NCBI GenBank assembly: GCA_021797555.1
Contig: JAJZZM010000012.1
Span: forward strand, 5,775 to 69,774
DNA from: Thermoplasmata archaeon
GTDB lineage: Archaea; Thermoplasmatota; Thermoplasmata; Thermoplasmatales; Thermoplasmataceae
Direction: 5' to 3'
DNA: 64,000 nt
The notes beneath the pieces are model-generated. The model was not told where the DNA came from, ran no database searches, and worked only from the letters and a program-made list of their open reading frames with translations. Position 1 is the stretch's first letter. Each line of letters starts with the position of its first letter. This document shows positions 1-10,859 of this stretch, one piece after another. Made by a program: the position numbers and the translations under genes.

Positions 1-218
<218 letters not shown>

Positions 219-223
219 AGTAT

Positions 224-254
224 AGGCAGCTTTGCCTTACATTTTTTTATTTTT
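224..254 (+). terminator. Putative terminator just downstream of 16S rRNA
   Basis: Hairpin AGGCA-GCTT-TGCCT (224-237) followed by a T-rich tract. Confidence 0.5.
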
Positions 255-1003
255 TAATTTATATGATAATTTTGGAATATTTTAGCTTCAGTATATTTAT
301 TTATCAAAATAATTATATTTGGAATTTAGATATATATAATTTATTTTATTTTCCTTTTTATTAGTAGTTATCATACTGCTGTTTGATGGATAATTTAAAT
401 TTAGTAAAACACCGAATTTAGATAGTATATATTTTAATTTACCAGTTTTGCCACAAATATATACGTATTTATTTTATAATGCCTCTGCAATATCGGAGTG
501 ATAAGATATGTTGAAATATATATTAAAACGAAATTAATTATAAGTATAAAAATAAAATTTTTTAAATAAAGTTTGAATTCATGAAGTTATAAATTTTAAT
601 TCATTGTGAGAAATACTGTATAATTTTTTCTTATGTGCTTCTAAACTTAATACCGGCCAGGATAATCATATTATAGTATTAGTGCATTATATCTTTTATC
701 AAACTGAGCCTTTGTTATATTCATTAATTTATTTACTGTTTTTACATTTTATATTAATATATATTATAACGCCATTCAATCCTGTATTATGATACGTATT
801 TCATGCATATAATAATATTCTTAATTTGCTAAAAATTATATGAAATAGTGTACTGCAATACACCCTAAATGGATAAGTGCCGGGAATATTGAGGAAGAAA
901 TTAGAATGCTCCCGAATTAAACTCTGAAAACTTAAAAATATTATTGGAAGAAAATATAAACAATTTAGAAAAGATTTTATTTTATGTTTATCTTATCTAT
1001 ATA

Positions 1004-1222
1004 ATGGATAAAAGCGTTCAGGATAAATTAGTTGAGCAACAGGATAAAATCGAAAGAAAATTTCAGGGCATAGGCAAAGGCAAATATGCCAGAATATTAA
1101 AAATGGCAAAAAAACCTAATGGCGATGAATATGCAAAAGTTGTATTAATCGCAGGATCCGGTATAGTACTTCTTGGATTAATAGGATTTATTATATATTA
1201 TATAATGCAGATAGTATTTTAA
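1004..1222 (+). CDS. secE: Protein translocase subunit SecE/Sec61 gamma
   Basis: Small protein with single C-terminal TM helix, upstream of spt5. Internal ATG at 1004 (MDKSVQDKLVEQQ...) preferred over ORF start 944. Confidence 0.8.
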   Translation: MDKSVQDKLVEQQDKIERKFQGIGKGKYARILKMAKKPNGDEYAKVVLIAGSGIVLLGLIGFIIYYIMQIVF

Positions 1223-1234
1223 GGTGAATTAGAA

Positions 1235-2131
1235 ATGATGGAATATGATTGGTTAAAATGTGATATAAAAGATTTGATAAAGGCAGGCTGTAATAAGAAA
1301 ATTAAGAAGATAAATGAAAAGGATATAAATTCCGATATTATACCTGTAAATGTAAGTATTAAGAATATCCAGAATACAAAAAGAAAATTTAATATAAATT
1401 TAAAGTTTGAGTTCAATCAGAAGGACCCTTTAATAGAGTGGAGGGTCATATTAAAAAATGATTATAATATTTCACCCAAAGATAATAAGGAAATAACTGA
1501 AGAATTGGATATTGATGGAAATAGATCAAAGGACCTGGATTTCGAAATAGACACACCCATGGGTGGCTATATAAATGATGAATTAATAGCAACACTTAAA
1601 ATAGATTCTGATGATAATATAAATAGCTTTGAAAAAAGATTTACAGTAAGATTATCCCCGGTTATAATAATAGCAAAATGTACAATAAGCAAGGAACTGG
1701 ATATAGCAATAGATTTATCAAATCATGGTGAAAAGGATAAAGAGGAAAGAAAAACCAAAAATAGTTATGCTGAAAATGAGGTAATGGCAGTAATGTCACC
1801 CTATGAAATAAAGGGCTATTTCTTTATAGAAACCATGCATGTGGATAGAATAGAAGTATTATCAAAGGATATACGTGGCTTTAAAGGCCTTGTAAAGGGC
1901 GATATAGGAATATCTGAAATAGAGAAATATCTAACACCAAAACCTGCAGTAACTGGCCTGGAAATGGGAACTCTTGTTGAAATAGTTGAGGGGCCATTTA
2001 AGGGAGAAAGGGCAAAGATCACGGCAATAGATGCCGCCAAGGAAGAGGTAACAGTCCAGTTAATTGAGTCAATGGTACCTATACCAGTAACTGTTAAGGC
2101 AGAGGCTATAAGAAATCTTGATAAGACATGA
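1235..2131 (+). CDS. spt5: Transcription elongation factor Spt5 (NusG-like) with long N-terminal extension
   Basis: C-terminal half has NGN-like and KOW (GTLVEIVEGPFKGERAKI) features; follows secE. Confidence 0.85.
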   Translation: MMEYDWLKCDIKDLIKAGCNKKIKKINEKDINSDIIPVNVSIKNIQNTKRKFNINLKFEFNQKDPLIEWRVILKNDYNISPKDNKEITEELDIDGNRSKDLDFEIDTPMGGYINDELIATLKIDSDDNINSFEKRFTVRLSPVIIIAKCTISKELDIAIDLSNHGEKDKEERKTKNSYAENEVMAVMSPYEIKGYFFIETMHVDRIEVLSKDIRGFKGLVKGDIGISEIEKYLTPKPAVTGLEMGTLVEIVEGPFKGERAKITAIDAAKEEVTVQLIESMVPIPVTVKAEAIRNLDKT

Positions 2132-3498
2132 AAATAAAAACAAATTCAAGGGAAAGCGAAAAAGCATTTATAAATAATATTAAACAATTTTTTGAAGACC
2201 CGTATGTAATTTTACCAGAATGTACAGATAGTTGCCTTCTATGCCCTATAAAAGGATATAAAAAGAAAATAGACAAAATGAAGGAGAGCGATAGATATAA
2301 TAAATATTATAATTCAGCAGACCAGTTTTTAAGCAGCATATCAGAAACATATAAAATATTAAAGGATGAAACAGCACCTGTTATGGGATTAATCAAAACA
2401 AATTATGGTAGTGTTGGCTACTGTAAAAGGGGGAATACAGATGAAACAATAATGTCAGGTGTCCAGAATTATAATAATGATATATACAGGCTATTGGCAT
2501 TTACAAATACCGTAAAATTTAAGAAAATAAGTGTTTTTTCTACAAAAAATTATTTTGCTGCAACATGCAAGGAAAAAATATCCATAGAATTCTTAAAGGA
2601 TTTATTCACAGAGGAAAATATTGATTTCAACGTTGATGAAAATATTATATTAGGGAGTGGTGGAAATAAATTAACATTAAAAATATATGATAAAACAATA
2701 GATGTTTATGAGGATTTTGAAAAAAATATAATATTTATTCTATTAAAACACATGCTTATACCTGATATGAAATTTAATGTAACTACAGATTTCATGGAAT
2801 ATATACCTGATGATAAATCATTAATAGATAATTATATTAATAATAAATTAAATACAAAACAGTTTATCAGTAAAACCAGAAATTATAAAATTAACTATGC
2901 CATAAAAAACAAATACTATATAATAGATAATAAAAGTTATAGCGTAGATGATTTTATAAATATACTTAATTTTGATGAAAAGATAAAGCCATTTATAAAA
3001 GAAAAATTATTGGAAAGAGATACGGGATTCTACCTTGAGAATATAAGCCAGAGAAAAATTCTTGAATATTTATTTCCTAAATATAAAAATGAAATAATAA
3101 AAATAATGTATGGATTAAATGAAAATGAGATAAAAAAACTGCACGGTAATCCACTGGAAATAATGGAAAATGCAAAACTAGAAAAAAACAAGAAAAATAT
3201 AACCTCAGAAATTATGAAACCATGGTCGGAAAATTCAGAATATCTAATAAATTTAATAACGGACTATTTCAATTATGGTAAAAACGATGCAATAACGAAT
3301 GGAAGAAAAAATATGAAGAATGATATACAGAAATCTATTTATTATGCATTTTTAGAGGCTTTGGGAGAAAATGATGCGTGGTTATTCACAGATAATGAAA
3401 AACTATTGGGAGAAAGATTTAAGCCCCATATAAAAGATATAATAAATAACAATAACAATATTAATAACCACCTGGAAGAAATTAAAACTCTGTTGTGA
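2128..3498 (+). CDS. Conserved hypothetical protein with CxxxCxxC near the N-terminus
   Basis: 456-aa ORF overlapping the spt5 stop (ATGA); family not recognised. Confidence 0.6.
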   Translation: MKIKTNSRESEKAFINNIKQFFEDPYVILPECTDSCLLCPIKGYKKKIDKMKESDRYNKYYNSADQFLSSISETYKILKDETAPVMGLIKTNYGSVGYCKRGNTDETIMSGVQNYNNDIYRLLAFTNTVKFKKISVFSTKNYFAATCKEKISIEFLKDLFTEENIDFNVDENIILGSGGNKLTLKIYDKTIDVYEDFEKNIIFILLKHMLIPDMKFNVTTDFMEYIPDDKSLIDNYINNKLNTKQFISKTRNYKINYAIKNKYYIIDNKSYSVDDFINILNFDEKIKPFIKEKLLERDTGFYLENISQRKILEYLFPKYKNEIIKIMYGLNENEIKKLHGNPLEIMENAKLEKNKKNITSEIMKPWSENSEYLINLITDYFNYGKNDAITNGRKNMKNDIQKSIYYAFLEALGENDAWLFTDNEKLLGERFKPHIKDIINNNNNINNHLEEIKTLL

Positions 3499-3950
3499 TA
3501 AAAATGTCAAGGCATATAATATCAAGGAAGGATTACAAAAATTTAAAAGAGAAGTTATTAAAATATAATGTAGATATATCAAAACTAGAAAATATTGAAA
3601 TTGATAATACTAAAAAAAATGAAATATATTATTTTTCAGGAAAACCAATTTTTTATAATAATATACCAACATTATATTTAATAAATTATTTAAAGGTAAA
3701 TACTAAAACAATTACGGTTGATGATGGCGCCGTTCCACATATAGAAAATGGGTCAAATTTATTTGCCCCGGGAATAATAGATATGGATAAAACAATAAAA
3801 AAAGGTGATATGGTATTCATAAAAGATAAAAATAACCTTTTTATCGCTACAGGCATAGCAAATGAGGATTATGGTAATATAATGGAATCAAAGAAGGGGG
3901 AAGCAGTAAAAATAATACATTACTTCAACGATAAAATTATGGAATTATAA
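3495..3950 (+). CDS. PUA-domain protein (MCT-1/archaeal PUA type)
   Basis: C-terminal PUA-like pattern (VDDGAVPHIENGSNLFAPGIIDMDKTIKKGDMVFIKDKNNLFIATGIA). GTG 3495 or ATG 3504 start. Confidence 0.8.
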   Translation: MIKMSRHIISRKDYKNLKEKLLKYNVDISKLENIEIDNTKKNEIYYFSGKPIFYNNIPTLYLINYLKVNTKTITVDDGAVPHIENGSNLFAPGIIDMDKTIKKGDMVFIKDKNNLFIATGIANEDYGNIMESKKGEAVKIIHYFNDKIMEL

Positions 3951-4008
3951 TAAATTATTTACAAAATTTTAAACAAAACTATTATTTATGGAATTATAAT
4001 ATATAATT

Positions 4009-4461
4009 ATGGAATTATTAAATGTAGGTGATGATGCACCTGATTTTGAAGCTGTTGACCAGGATGGAAAAAAGGTTAAGTTAAGCGATTACAAAGACGA
4101 TGTTGTTGTTTTATATTTTTATCCTAAAGACAATACACCGGGATGCACAATGGAAGCAAAGAATTTCAGGGACAATATAGATCTTTTCAAAGAAAAAAAC
4201 ATAAAGGTTTTAGGTGTTAGCGTTGACTCTGAGGAATCACATAAAAAATTCGAAAATAAGTTAAGCCTTAACTTCACACTGGTAAGCGATAAACCTAAAG
4301 AAATTACCAGAAAATATGGTGTCCTTGGACTTGCAGTTGCTAAAAGGGTTACTTATATAATAGATAAGGGAAAAATAGTATATGTATATCCTAAGGTAAG
4401 CCCAAAAGAGCATGCAAAAGAAGTATATGATAAAATAGTTGAATTAAAACTTTTAAAATAG
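4009..4461 (+). CDS. Peroxiredoxin (Bcp/AhpC-TSA)
   Basis: VLYFYPKDNTPGCTMEAKNFRD motif. Confidence 0.92.
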   Translation: MELLNVGDDAPDFEAVDQDGKKVKLSDYKDDVVVLYFYPKDNTPGCTMEAKNFRDNIDLFKEKNIKVLGVSVDSEESHKKFENKLSLNFTLVSDKPKEITRKYGVLGLAVAKRVTYIIDKGKIVYVYPKVSPKEHAKEVYDKIVELKLLK

Positions 4462-4683
4462 ATTTATTTTAAATTTTTATGAATTTACCAGATTATTTTT
4501 TGTATCGGCAGTTATCAATGTTAATGTTAATGATGCTATAAGCCATATAATTGATACAAGTAGAAGAAAGGTATCAAAGATCACAATTGATATTACAAAA
4601 AATGCTAATGGTAAAACAAATTTAATAACTGACCAGAAATATTGATAAAAATCCATAATACACCAAAAATATAAAAAAAATAT

Positions 4684-4986
4684 TTATCCGAAAAGAGATC
4701 CGAGACCAGCCATTGCGTCTGAATCCGTTTCTTCTTTCTTTGCTTCCTTCTTTTCTTCCTTTTTCTCTGCTTTCTTTTCTTCCTTTGCAGGTGCTGCTGC
4801 TACTGGTGCTGCTGAAGCATTTTTAAGGACTTCATCTATATTTACCCCCTTCATGCTCTCCAGCAAAGATTTTAATCTTGCATCATCTGCATTTACACCG
4901 GCATCTGTTAACACTTTTTTCAAATTTTCTTCATCTATTTCTTTTCCTGCTGAGTGGAGTAACAATGCTCCATATATATATTCCAT
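4684..4986 (-). CDS. rpl12: Ribosomal protein P1/L12e
   Basis: Ala/Lys/Glu-rich hinge and acidic C-terminal tail; stalk operon context. Confidence 0.93.
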   Translation of the reverse strand: MEYIYGALLLHSAGKEIDEENLKKVLTDAGVNADDARLKSLLESMKGVNIDEVLKNASAAPVAAAPAKEEKKAEKKEEKKEAKKEETDSDAMAGLGSLFG

Positions 4987-4997
4987 TTTATTTCACC

Positions 4998-5960
4998 TCA
5001 TCCAAATAAGGACCCAAGTCCTGAAGCTGCATCGTCTTCATTACCCTTATCCTCTTTCTTTTCTTCCTTACCTTCTTTTTTATCCTCTATGTTTTCATTA
5101 TTTAAATCTTTATTTATTAATGAATTTATAGTTGTAGCATTTATTGCAGCCTTCCTTATAAAAATATCTATGTTCTTTTCGTCAACAAAGTTTGTATTAA
5201 ATGCAAGTGATTGTGCTTCTAAATATGCTTTTGATAATAGTTCAGGCAGTATTTCCGGTACTAAATATGATATATTTAATGCAAGACCTTTGGCCTTAAG
5301 GAAAGCATTTGCCATATCATTCTTTATCTGATCTAATGTTATTGATAGTGCTTCAACGCTGTATACAAGGTTATCACTATATGCTGCTATAATATTCAAC
5401 CCCACCGTAACTGGAAGAATTTCAAGTTTTTCCAGTACCTGGGCCTTGCTCTTTGGTATAACCTCACCTTTCTTAACAAATGTTACTTCATCCTTTATTA
5501 CGATTTTCCCGCGTTCTATTCCTGCTGGTATTCCGGCTTTCTGAAATACGGATATCATTGGCCCAGGTGGAAATGATGTTTCCTTGGGTTCTATTATTAT
5601 ATCATCCTCTGCTATTTCACCACCACGCGCTGCTGCTTTTGTCCTCTTTGATATGAGGATATCGTAAATGCTTTTCGGTGATTCCGATGTTGTTATTAAT
5701 GCCACCTGGCCATTTGATAAATCTATTAGTTTCTCTATATTTTCTTTTTTTGACCTTTCAAGTGCCATTTTAAGCAAAAGTGTTCTGATTACCCTTATTT
5801 TAGCCTTGCCTCTTATGTCATTCCTTATTTTCTGAAATTCTTTATTTCTCAGTCCACTGATACTTACAATTGCTATTACCGGACTTTTTTTTATTTCATC
5901 TGTAATGTTATTTACAAAATCAACCTTCCACTGTGCCGGTGCTCTTTTTGTTTCCATCAT
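4998..5960 (-). CDS. rpl10: Ribosomal protein P0 (L10)
   Basis: L10/P0 N-terminal domain, same GLGSLFG C-terminal motif as P1. Confidence 0.93.
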   Translation of the reverse strand: MMETKRAPAQWKVDFVNNITDEIKKSPVIAIVSISGLRNKEFQKIRNDIRGKAKIRVIRTLLLKMALERSKKENIEKLIDLSNGQVALITTSESPKSIYDILISKRTKAAARGGEIAEDDIIIEPKETSFPPGPMISVFQKAGIPAGIERGKIVIKDEVTFVKKGEVIPKSKAQVLEKLEILPVTVGLNIIAAYSDNLVYSVEALSITLDQIKNDMANAFLKAKGLALNISYLVPEILPELLSKAYLEAQSLAFNTNFVDEKNIDIFIRKAAINATTINSLINKDLNNENIEDKKEGKEEKKEDKGNEDDAASGLGSLFG

Positions 5961-6601
5961 TCTATATCACCCAGATTTATTTTTATTGCCTTGCTCATTG
6001 TTGTTTTGATGTATGCCGATAATATGTTTCCTTTACCCTTGTCCAACCTTGATATAACTCTTTTTAATATTGTATTTATATTTGAATATAAATCGTCGTT
6101 GCTCATGTTTAATGTACCGAACGCTACCTGGAACGTTTTTTTATCCCTGCTTCTTATCCTTACACTTTTTTTAAGATTGTCTATAAGAACACTTGGATCC
6201 TGGCCGGGGGGTACCGGCTTTGGTATTTTCCCTCTTGGTCCAAGAATTATACCAAGATTCTTACCTATTGATGCCATCATTGATGATTCGGCAACAAAGA
6301 AATCTATGTTTTTAACTATTTTCTTGAATGATTTTTTATCATCTGAAAAATTATTTAAATCCTCTAAACTGTATAAAAAATCGGCATTTTTTGCTTTTCC
6401 TAACATTTCTTCACTTGCTATTATTGCCACTTTTATATCCTTGCCTCTTCCATTTGGCAGTATAATTTCCTCGGTAATCCTATTTTTGGGGTCTACCATA
6501 TCAATATCTTTTAAGGTTACCCCGAGTTCAAAACTTTCTACAAAATTTCTTTTTTTGAAATTTTTTAATTCTTCTATATTTTTTATAATGCTATTATCCA
6601 T
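5957..6601 (-). CDS. rpl1: Ribosomal protein L1
   Basis: [21 protein letters not shown] motif. Confidence 0.95.
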   Translation of the reverse strand: MDNSIIKNIEELKNFKKRNFVESFELGVTLKDIDMVDPKNRITEEIILPNGRGKDIKVAIIASEEMLGKAKNADFLYSLEDLNNFSDDKKSFKKIVKNIDFFVAESSMMASIGKNLGIILGPRGKIPKPVPPGQDPSVLIDNLKKSVRIRSRDKKTFQVAFGTLNMSNDDLYSNINTILKRVISRLDKGKGNILSAYIKTTMSKAIKINLGDIE

Positions 6602-6603
6602 TC

Positions 6604-7074
6604 CTATTCACCTATTTCTATTTCGCCATTCTTTATTTTATTTTGAATTTCTCTTGGATTTTGCTTATCAACTGTTATTCCAAGTGATAATGCAGTACCG
6701 AGAACTTCAAGAACAGCTCCTTTCATATTATATGAAAGTAAAGATGGTTTCTTCTGCTCTGCCACTTTTTTTATCTGGTCTAATGTTGCATTGCCAGCTA
6801 CAGCACCCTTGGCCTTTGATCCTCTTTCTATGCCTATTTCCTTCTTCAGCAATGCGGATGTTGGAGGCACCCCTATTAATATTTCGTATTTTTTTGTTGT
6901 CGGGTCTATAACGTTCACTGTGACAGGAACCTGCATTCCCGCAAAAGACTTTGTTTTTTCGTTTATATCCTTTATAACCTGGCCAAGATTTAATCCTAAC
7001 GGACCCAGTGCAGGGCCAAGTGGGGGACCGGTTGTGGCTTTGCCACCTTCTACCATTGTTTTAACTGCAACCAT
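6604..7074 (-). CDS. rpl11: Ribosomal protein L11
   Basis: MVEGGKATTGPPLGPALGPLGLNLGQVIKDIN motif. Confidence 0.97.
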   Translation of the reverse strand: MVAVKTMVEGGKATTGPPLGPALGPLGLNLGQVIKDINEKTKSFAGMQVPVTVNVIDPTTKKYEILIGVPPTSALLKKEIGIERGSKAKGAVAGNATLDQIKKVAEQKKPSLLSYNMKGAVLEVLGTALSLGITVDKQNPREIQNKIKNGEIEIGE

Positions 7075-7201
7075 TTATTACACCTTTGATTATACCATAT
7101 TTCTAACTTATTTTTAATATTTTTCTTTTTTTAAGAAACTATAAAAATTTATTTATTTTAAAAATAAAAAATAACTTATATAGATATACTATAATAGATA
7201 A

Positions 7202-7858
7202 ATGATAATTAATATTATTGATGGCAGGAAAGAAAAAAAATTTGATGACTCCATAAAGGTTTTAATAGATGTTTTTAGATCAACAACGACACTCCCATTA
7301 ATGTTATACAGGAAGGCTGAATATATAATGCCTGTGAGAACCATAACAGAAACTAGGAGATTAAAGGAAAAAAATCATGAATATGTTACAAGTGGGGAAA
7401 GGTATGGGATAAGAATACCGGGATTTAATTATGATAATTCACCATATGCTATATTAAACTCTGATTTAAGCAATAAAATAGTATTATTTACATCAACGAA
7501 TGGCATAAAAGTTTTGTATAAGATAATGAATTACCCTGGAAAAATTTATATCTCTTCATTTATAAATTTTAATGCAACATACAATGCCATAAAAAATTAT
7601 AATAAAATATCATTAATAGTGTCAAACAGGCCCGATGGTAAATCTGACGAGGATTATATATATGCTGATATGCTTGAAAATAAGCTTAAGGGATATGATA
7701 TAGATATTGATGAATATAAAAACAGGATAAGAAACAGCCATGGTTCGAAAAGATTGAAAATAATGGGGGCGTCAAGAGACATAGAAGCGTCATTAAACGT
7801 TGATATGTATAATTATCCAGTTATATTCAGTGATGGAAAAATAATTGCAGAAAAATGA
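7202..7858 (+). CDS. comB: 2-phosphosulfolactate phosphatase-like (ComB family)
   Basis: LIDVFRSTTTLP...TSGERYGIRIPGFNYDNSP...LFTSTNGIKVL pattern. Confidence 0.75.
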   Translation: MIINIIDGRKEKKFDDSIKVLIDVFRSTTTLPLMLYRKAEYIMPVRTITETRRLKEKNHEYVTSGERYGIRIPGFNYDNSPYAILNSDLSNKIVLFTSTNGIKVLYKIMNYPGKIYISSFINFNATYNAIKNYNKISLIVSNRPDGKSDEDYIYADMLENKLKGYDIDIDEYKNRIRNSHGSKRLKIMGASRDIEASLNVDMYNYPVIFSDGKIIAEK

Positions 7859-7859
7859 A

Positions 7860-8534
7860 TTATATTTCTATAATATTATTCTCCTTAAAATTAGATCCAC
7901 GCCTGTTTGCAAGAATTTTCAATAAATATTTTGCCCATTCTAATTTCCTTTTTTTGAATATGATGTCATTTTCTGCATAATAGTTTTTTATACTTACATT
8001 ATCGAAATCGAATCCTAAAAGTATTATTTCCCGTGCATCCAAATAATCTGAGATGTATGCAGACCTATCTCCATCTGAAAAACCACCAAAATTATAAATA
8101 TTATAAAACGGTATATTCTGTGTTGTCGCAATGCCATTATTAAAATAATTTGAGTATAAATCTATTTTATTTATATTATCACCGTGTGAATGGAGAATTA
8201 TATCTGTACCATTATCATATGATTTTTTAATTAGATTGATGTCACCATCCAGGTCTGTAACTATAATATCTGGATTTTTATAAAAATTTATATATGTATT
8301 TAATGCTGAATCTGCAACAACTATTATACCATTGGATACCACGTTTATATTGTCTATCAAATTTTTTCCGTTGCCTATAATAAAAAATCTTTTATTCCTG
8401 TATTTATTTAAAATTTGTATATCATTTTTTATGTGTCTTGATAGATGCAGTGATGATATATAGTCATAATTCCTATTAATGTGCAAATCATCTGTTATCC
8501 TAATATACAATGGAAGCCACTCATAATAATTCAT
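7860..8534 (-). CDS. mptE: 6-hydroxymethyl-7,8-dihydropterin pyrophosphokinase (MptE/DUF115)
   Basis: DIIVTDLDGD, ILHSHGDN and GGFSDGDRS motifs. Confidence 0.85.
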   Translation of the reverse strand: MNYYEWLPLYIRITDDLHINRNYDYISSLHLSRHIKNDIQILNKYRNKRFFIIGNGKNLIDNINVVSNGIIVVADSALNTYINFYKNPDIIVTDLDGDINLIKKSYDNGTDIILHSHGDNINKIDLYSNYFNNGIATTQNIPFYNIYNFGGFSDGDRSAYISDYLDAREIILLGFDFDNVSIKNYYAENDIIFKKRKLEWAKYLLKILANRRGSNFKENNIIEI

Positions 8535-9679
8535 TTTATCTCCATTATATTTTTATCCCTGTTTTTTAATGAGGAATAATATTTATGCACTAATGATGAC
8601 GATAATGCAACAACTATACCTGCTATCATATATGCAACGTATAAAATTACTGATGAAAACTTTACAAATCCAACTATATATCTTACGTAATTCATCATGC
8701 CGTAGAATATAAATAATATGGCAAGTGAGAATGATATTCCATACCATATCTTTGATATGCCCTTTGACTTATTAATTGACAGTTCGAATGCATTGAATAA
8801 CTCAATGGAAACATATGAACCATAAACCCACCATGCCAGTAAAGTAATGAATACAAGCAATTTATTCATCAGTGGTACAACCTTTAATGTATATTCATAT
8901 GAATATGCTATTCCAATAACAACTATAAAAAATGATACTAAATATGATAACATGGATATTTTAGTTTCCTGTGAATATTCTTTAAACTTTGTTGATATGG
9001 CTATAGTCACTCCCTTTATGTCCACGGCCTTTGCTAAAAAGTATAAACCAAGAACTATTGCAACAAGCATTATTGCACCGGTTGATGGCACTATTAGAAA
9101 GGACCTGGTTATATACATGGAATATACTGTAAAACCCAATAAAGAAACACCATAACTAAGCAATAATAAACCTATGGGTATTGTAAATTTTCTTGCTATT
9201 TTTTTATCCTTTACCCCCCTTACTATATAATAATACAATGATTCTATATTTTCATTATGCCTTACTATTATATGCTTGACATATCTTATTTTTATCCTTG
9301 ATGATATAATAGGTATTATATAATCGTCCTCGGCACCGTCGGATATTAAAATTAAATTATCGTAATGATCAGCCGTCAAAACATCATCTAACTGGCCACT
9401 TAAAATTTCATCGGATTTTTCACCTACATCATCATCCCCTGTTATCAGGGCTATTTCCACGGATTCGTTTTTCTTTTTTAAATCCTCATAATGTTTTATT
9501 GCCCCAAATAAAGCATTGGCATCAGAATCTTCAGGATCAACGGATATTAATTTCAATGCTGCGTTATAGCACTCACCGTAGCCTATAACAGGTCCTTCTA
9601 TACCCGCCTTTATACCGTAATCGTTATCCCTGTCTACGTTTAATATAAGAGTTGACATTATTATATTTATAATAATCAA
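8531..9679 (-). CDS. DUF373 family membrane protein
   Basis: LNVDRDNDYGIKAGIEGPVIG, LITGDDDVG, LISDGAEDDYIIPIISSRI, then multiple TM segments. Confidence 0.85.
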   Translation of the reverse strand: MIIINIIMSTLILNVDRDNDYGIKAGIEGPVIGYGECYNAALKLISVDPEDSDANALFGAIKHYEDLKKKNESVEIALITGDDDVGEKSDEILSGQLDDVLTADHYDNLILISDGAEDDYIIPIISSRIKIRYVKHIIVRHNENIESLYYYIVRGVKDKKIARKFTIPIGLLLLSYGVSLLGFTVYSMYITRSFLIVPSTGAIMLVAIVLGLYFLAKAVDIKGVTIAISTKFKEYSQETKISMLSYLVSFFIVVIGIAYSYEYTLKVVPLMNKLLVFITLLAWWVYGSYVSIELFNAFELSINKSKGISKIWYGISFSLAILFIFYGMMNYVRYIVGFVKFSSVILYVAYMIAGIVVALSSSLVHKYYSSLKNRDKNIMEIK

Positions 9680-9740
9680 TAGGACTATTTAAATTTTTTA
9701 TTAAAAAAATAATAAATAAAGTATTTATAAAAATTACATA

Positions 9741-9965
9741 TCATTTGGAAATAAAATATCCCGCACTTTTCTGCCTGGCAACCCTTTTAACCAGCTTTTT
9801 ATCCATTAATTCCTTTAAACCGGCATTTACAATTGATTTGCCTACACTGGATTTTTTCATAATATCATCCGCCGTTTTTAACTTATTTTCAGATATTGCT
9901 CCCAATGTCTTCATTGCATCATAAACTTTCTGTGCGCCGGGAGATAATTCATCCATCATAATCAC
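9741..9965 (-). CDS. Small winged-helix DNA-binding protein
   Basis: 74 aa, wHTH-like sequence (SENKLKTADDIMKKSSVGKSIVNAGLKELMDKKLVKRVAR). Confidence 0.65.
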   Translation of the reverse strand: MIMMDELSPGAQKVYDAMKTLGAISENKLKTADDIMKKSSVGKSIVNAGLKELMDKKLVKRVARQKSAGYFISK

Positions 9966-10055
9966 TAGATGTTAATTTTAAATAGATATATAAATATTAT
10001 TAAATAATTTTTATTATCATGGATAAAAAAATATATATGGTTATAATAAACCAGT

Positions 10056-10802
10056 ATGCTTAATTTTTACATGATCTCATCAGGCAGCAAGGGCAATTCA
10101 ACAGTAATCTGGGACGAGGATGATTTAATAATAATAGATTGCGGTATTACAATGAAAAAATTTTCAGAGAAAACAGAAAAATTTGATTTAACAGATGTTG
10201 ACAAATCCATATTTATAAGCCATGAACATTCAGACCATTCAAAGGGTGTTAAAACCATATCAAAAAATATAAATGCAGATGTATATTCAAAGGGCAAAAC
10301 ACTTGAAAGATTAAAAATAAATGGCTATAATATAAATGGTGAAACCGCAATAGGTAATTTTAATATTATACCTGTAAGCGTGAGCCATGATGCTGCTGAT
10401 CCTGTGGTATATATAATTAAAAATAGGGGAATAAAAATATCTGTTGTTTCCGACTTAGGCAAGGTTAATGAGAGTTTAATAAATGAAATGAAAAATTCCA
10501 ATATTATGGCAATAGAGGCAAACTATGATATTGATATGCTTTTAAATGGTAAATATCCCTTGAATTTAAAGAACAGAATAAAAAGTGACCACGGGCATTT
10601 ATCAAATGAACAGAGTGCTGAAGCTATATGCGAGGCATTAACTGAAAATACAAGCATAGTATTAACACATTTAAGCGAAAACAATAATAATCCGGATACT
10701 GCATTAAGCACTGTAACAACATACTTAAAAAACAGGGATAAGAAATATAAGTCAATAGAATGTGCATCACAGTATTATGGAAGTTCATATTATAAATTTT
10801 AA
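10056..10802 (+). CDS. MBL-fold metallohydrolase
   Basis: SSGSKGNSTVI..., ISHEHSDHSKGV motif, SDLG and HLSENNN motifs. Confidence 0.9.
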   Translation: MLNFYMISSGSKGNSTVIWDEDDLIIIDCGITMKKFSEKTEKFDLTDVDKSIFISHEHSDHSKGVKTISKNINADVYSKGKTLERLKINGYNINGETAIGNFNIIPVSVSHDAADPVVYIIKNRGIKISVVSDLGKVNESLINEMKNSNIMAIEANYDIDMLLNGKYPLNLKNRIKSDHGHLSNEQSAEAICEALTENTSIVLTHLSENNNNPDTALSTVTTYLKNRDKKYKSIECASQYYGSSYYKF

Positions 10803-10859
10803 AATTTTAGGTATTATATAAATACTAAACTTTTTGTATTATTTACTTATGTAGATAAT

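Noticed and set aside
5991-6911. 306-aa plus-strand ORF antisense to L1/L11
   Set aside because: Antisense shadow of well-supported ribosomal protein genes; no family resemblance.
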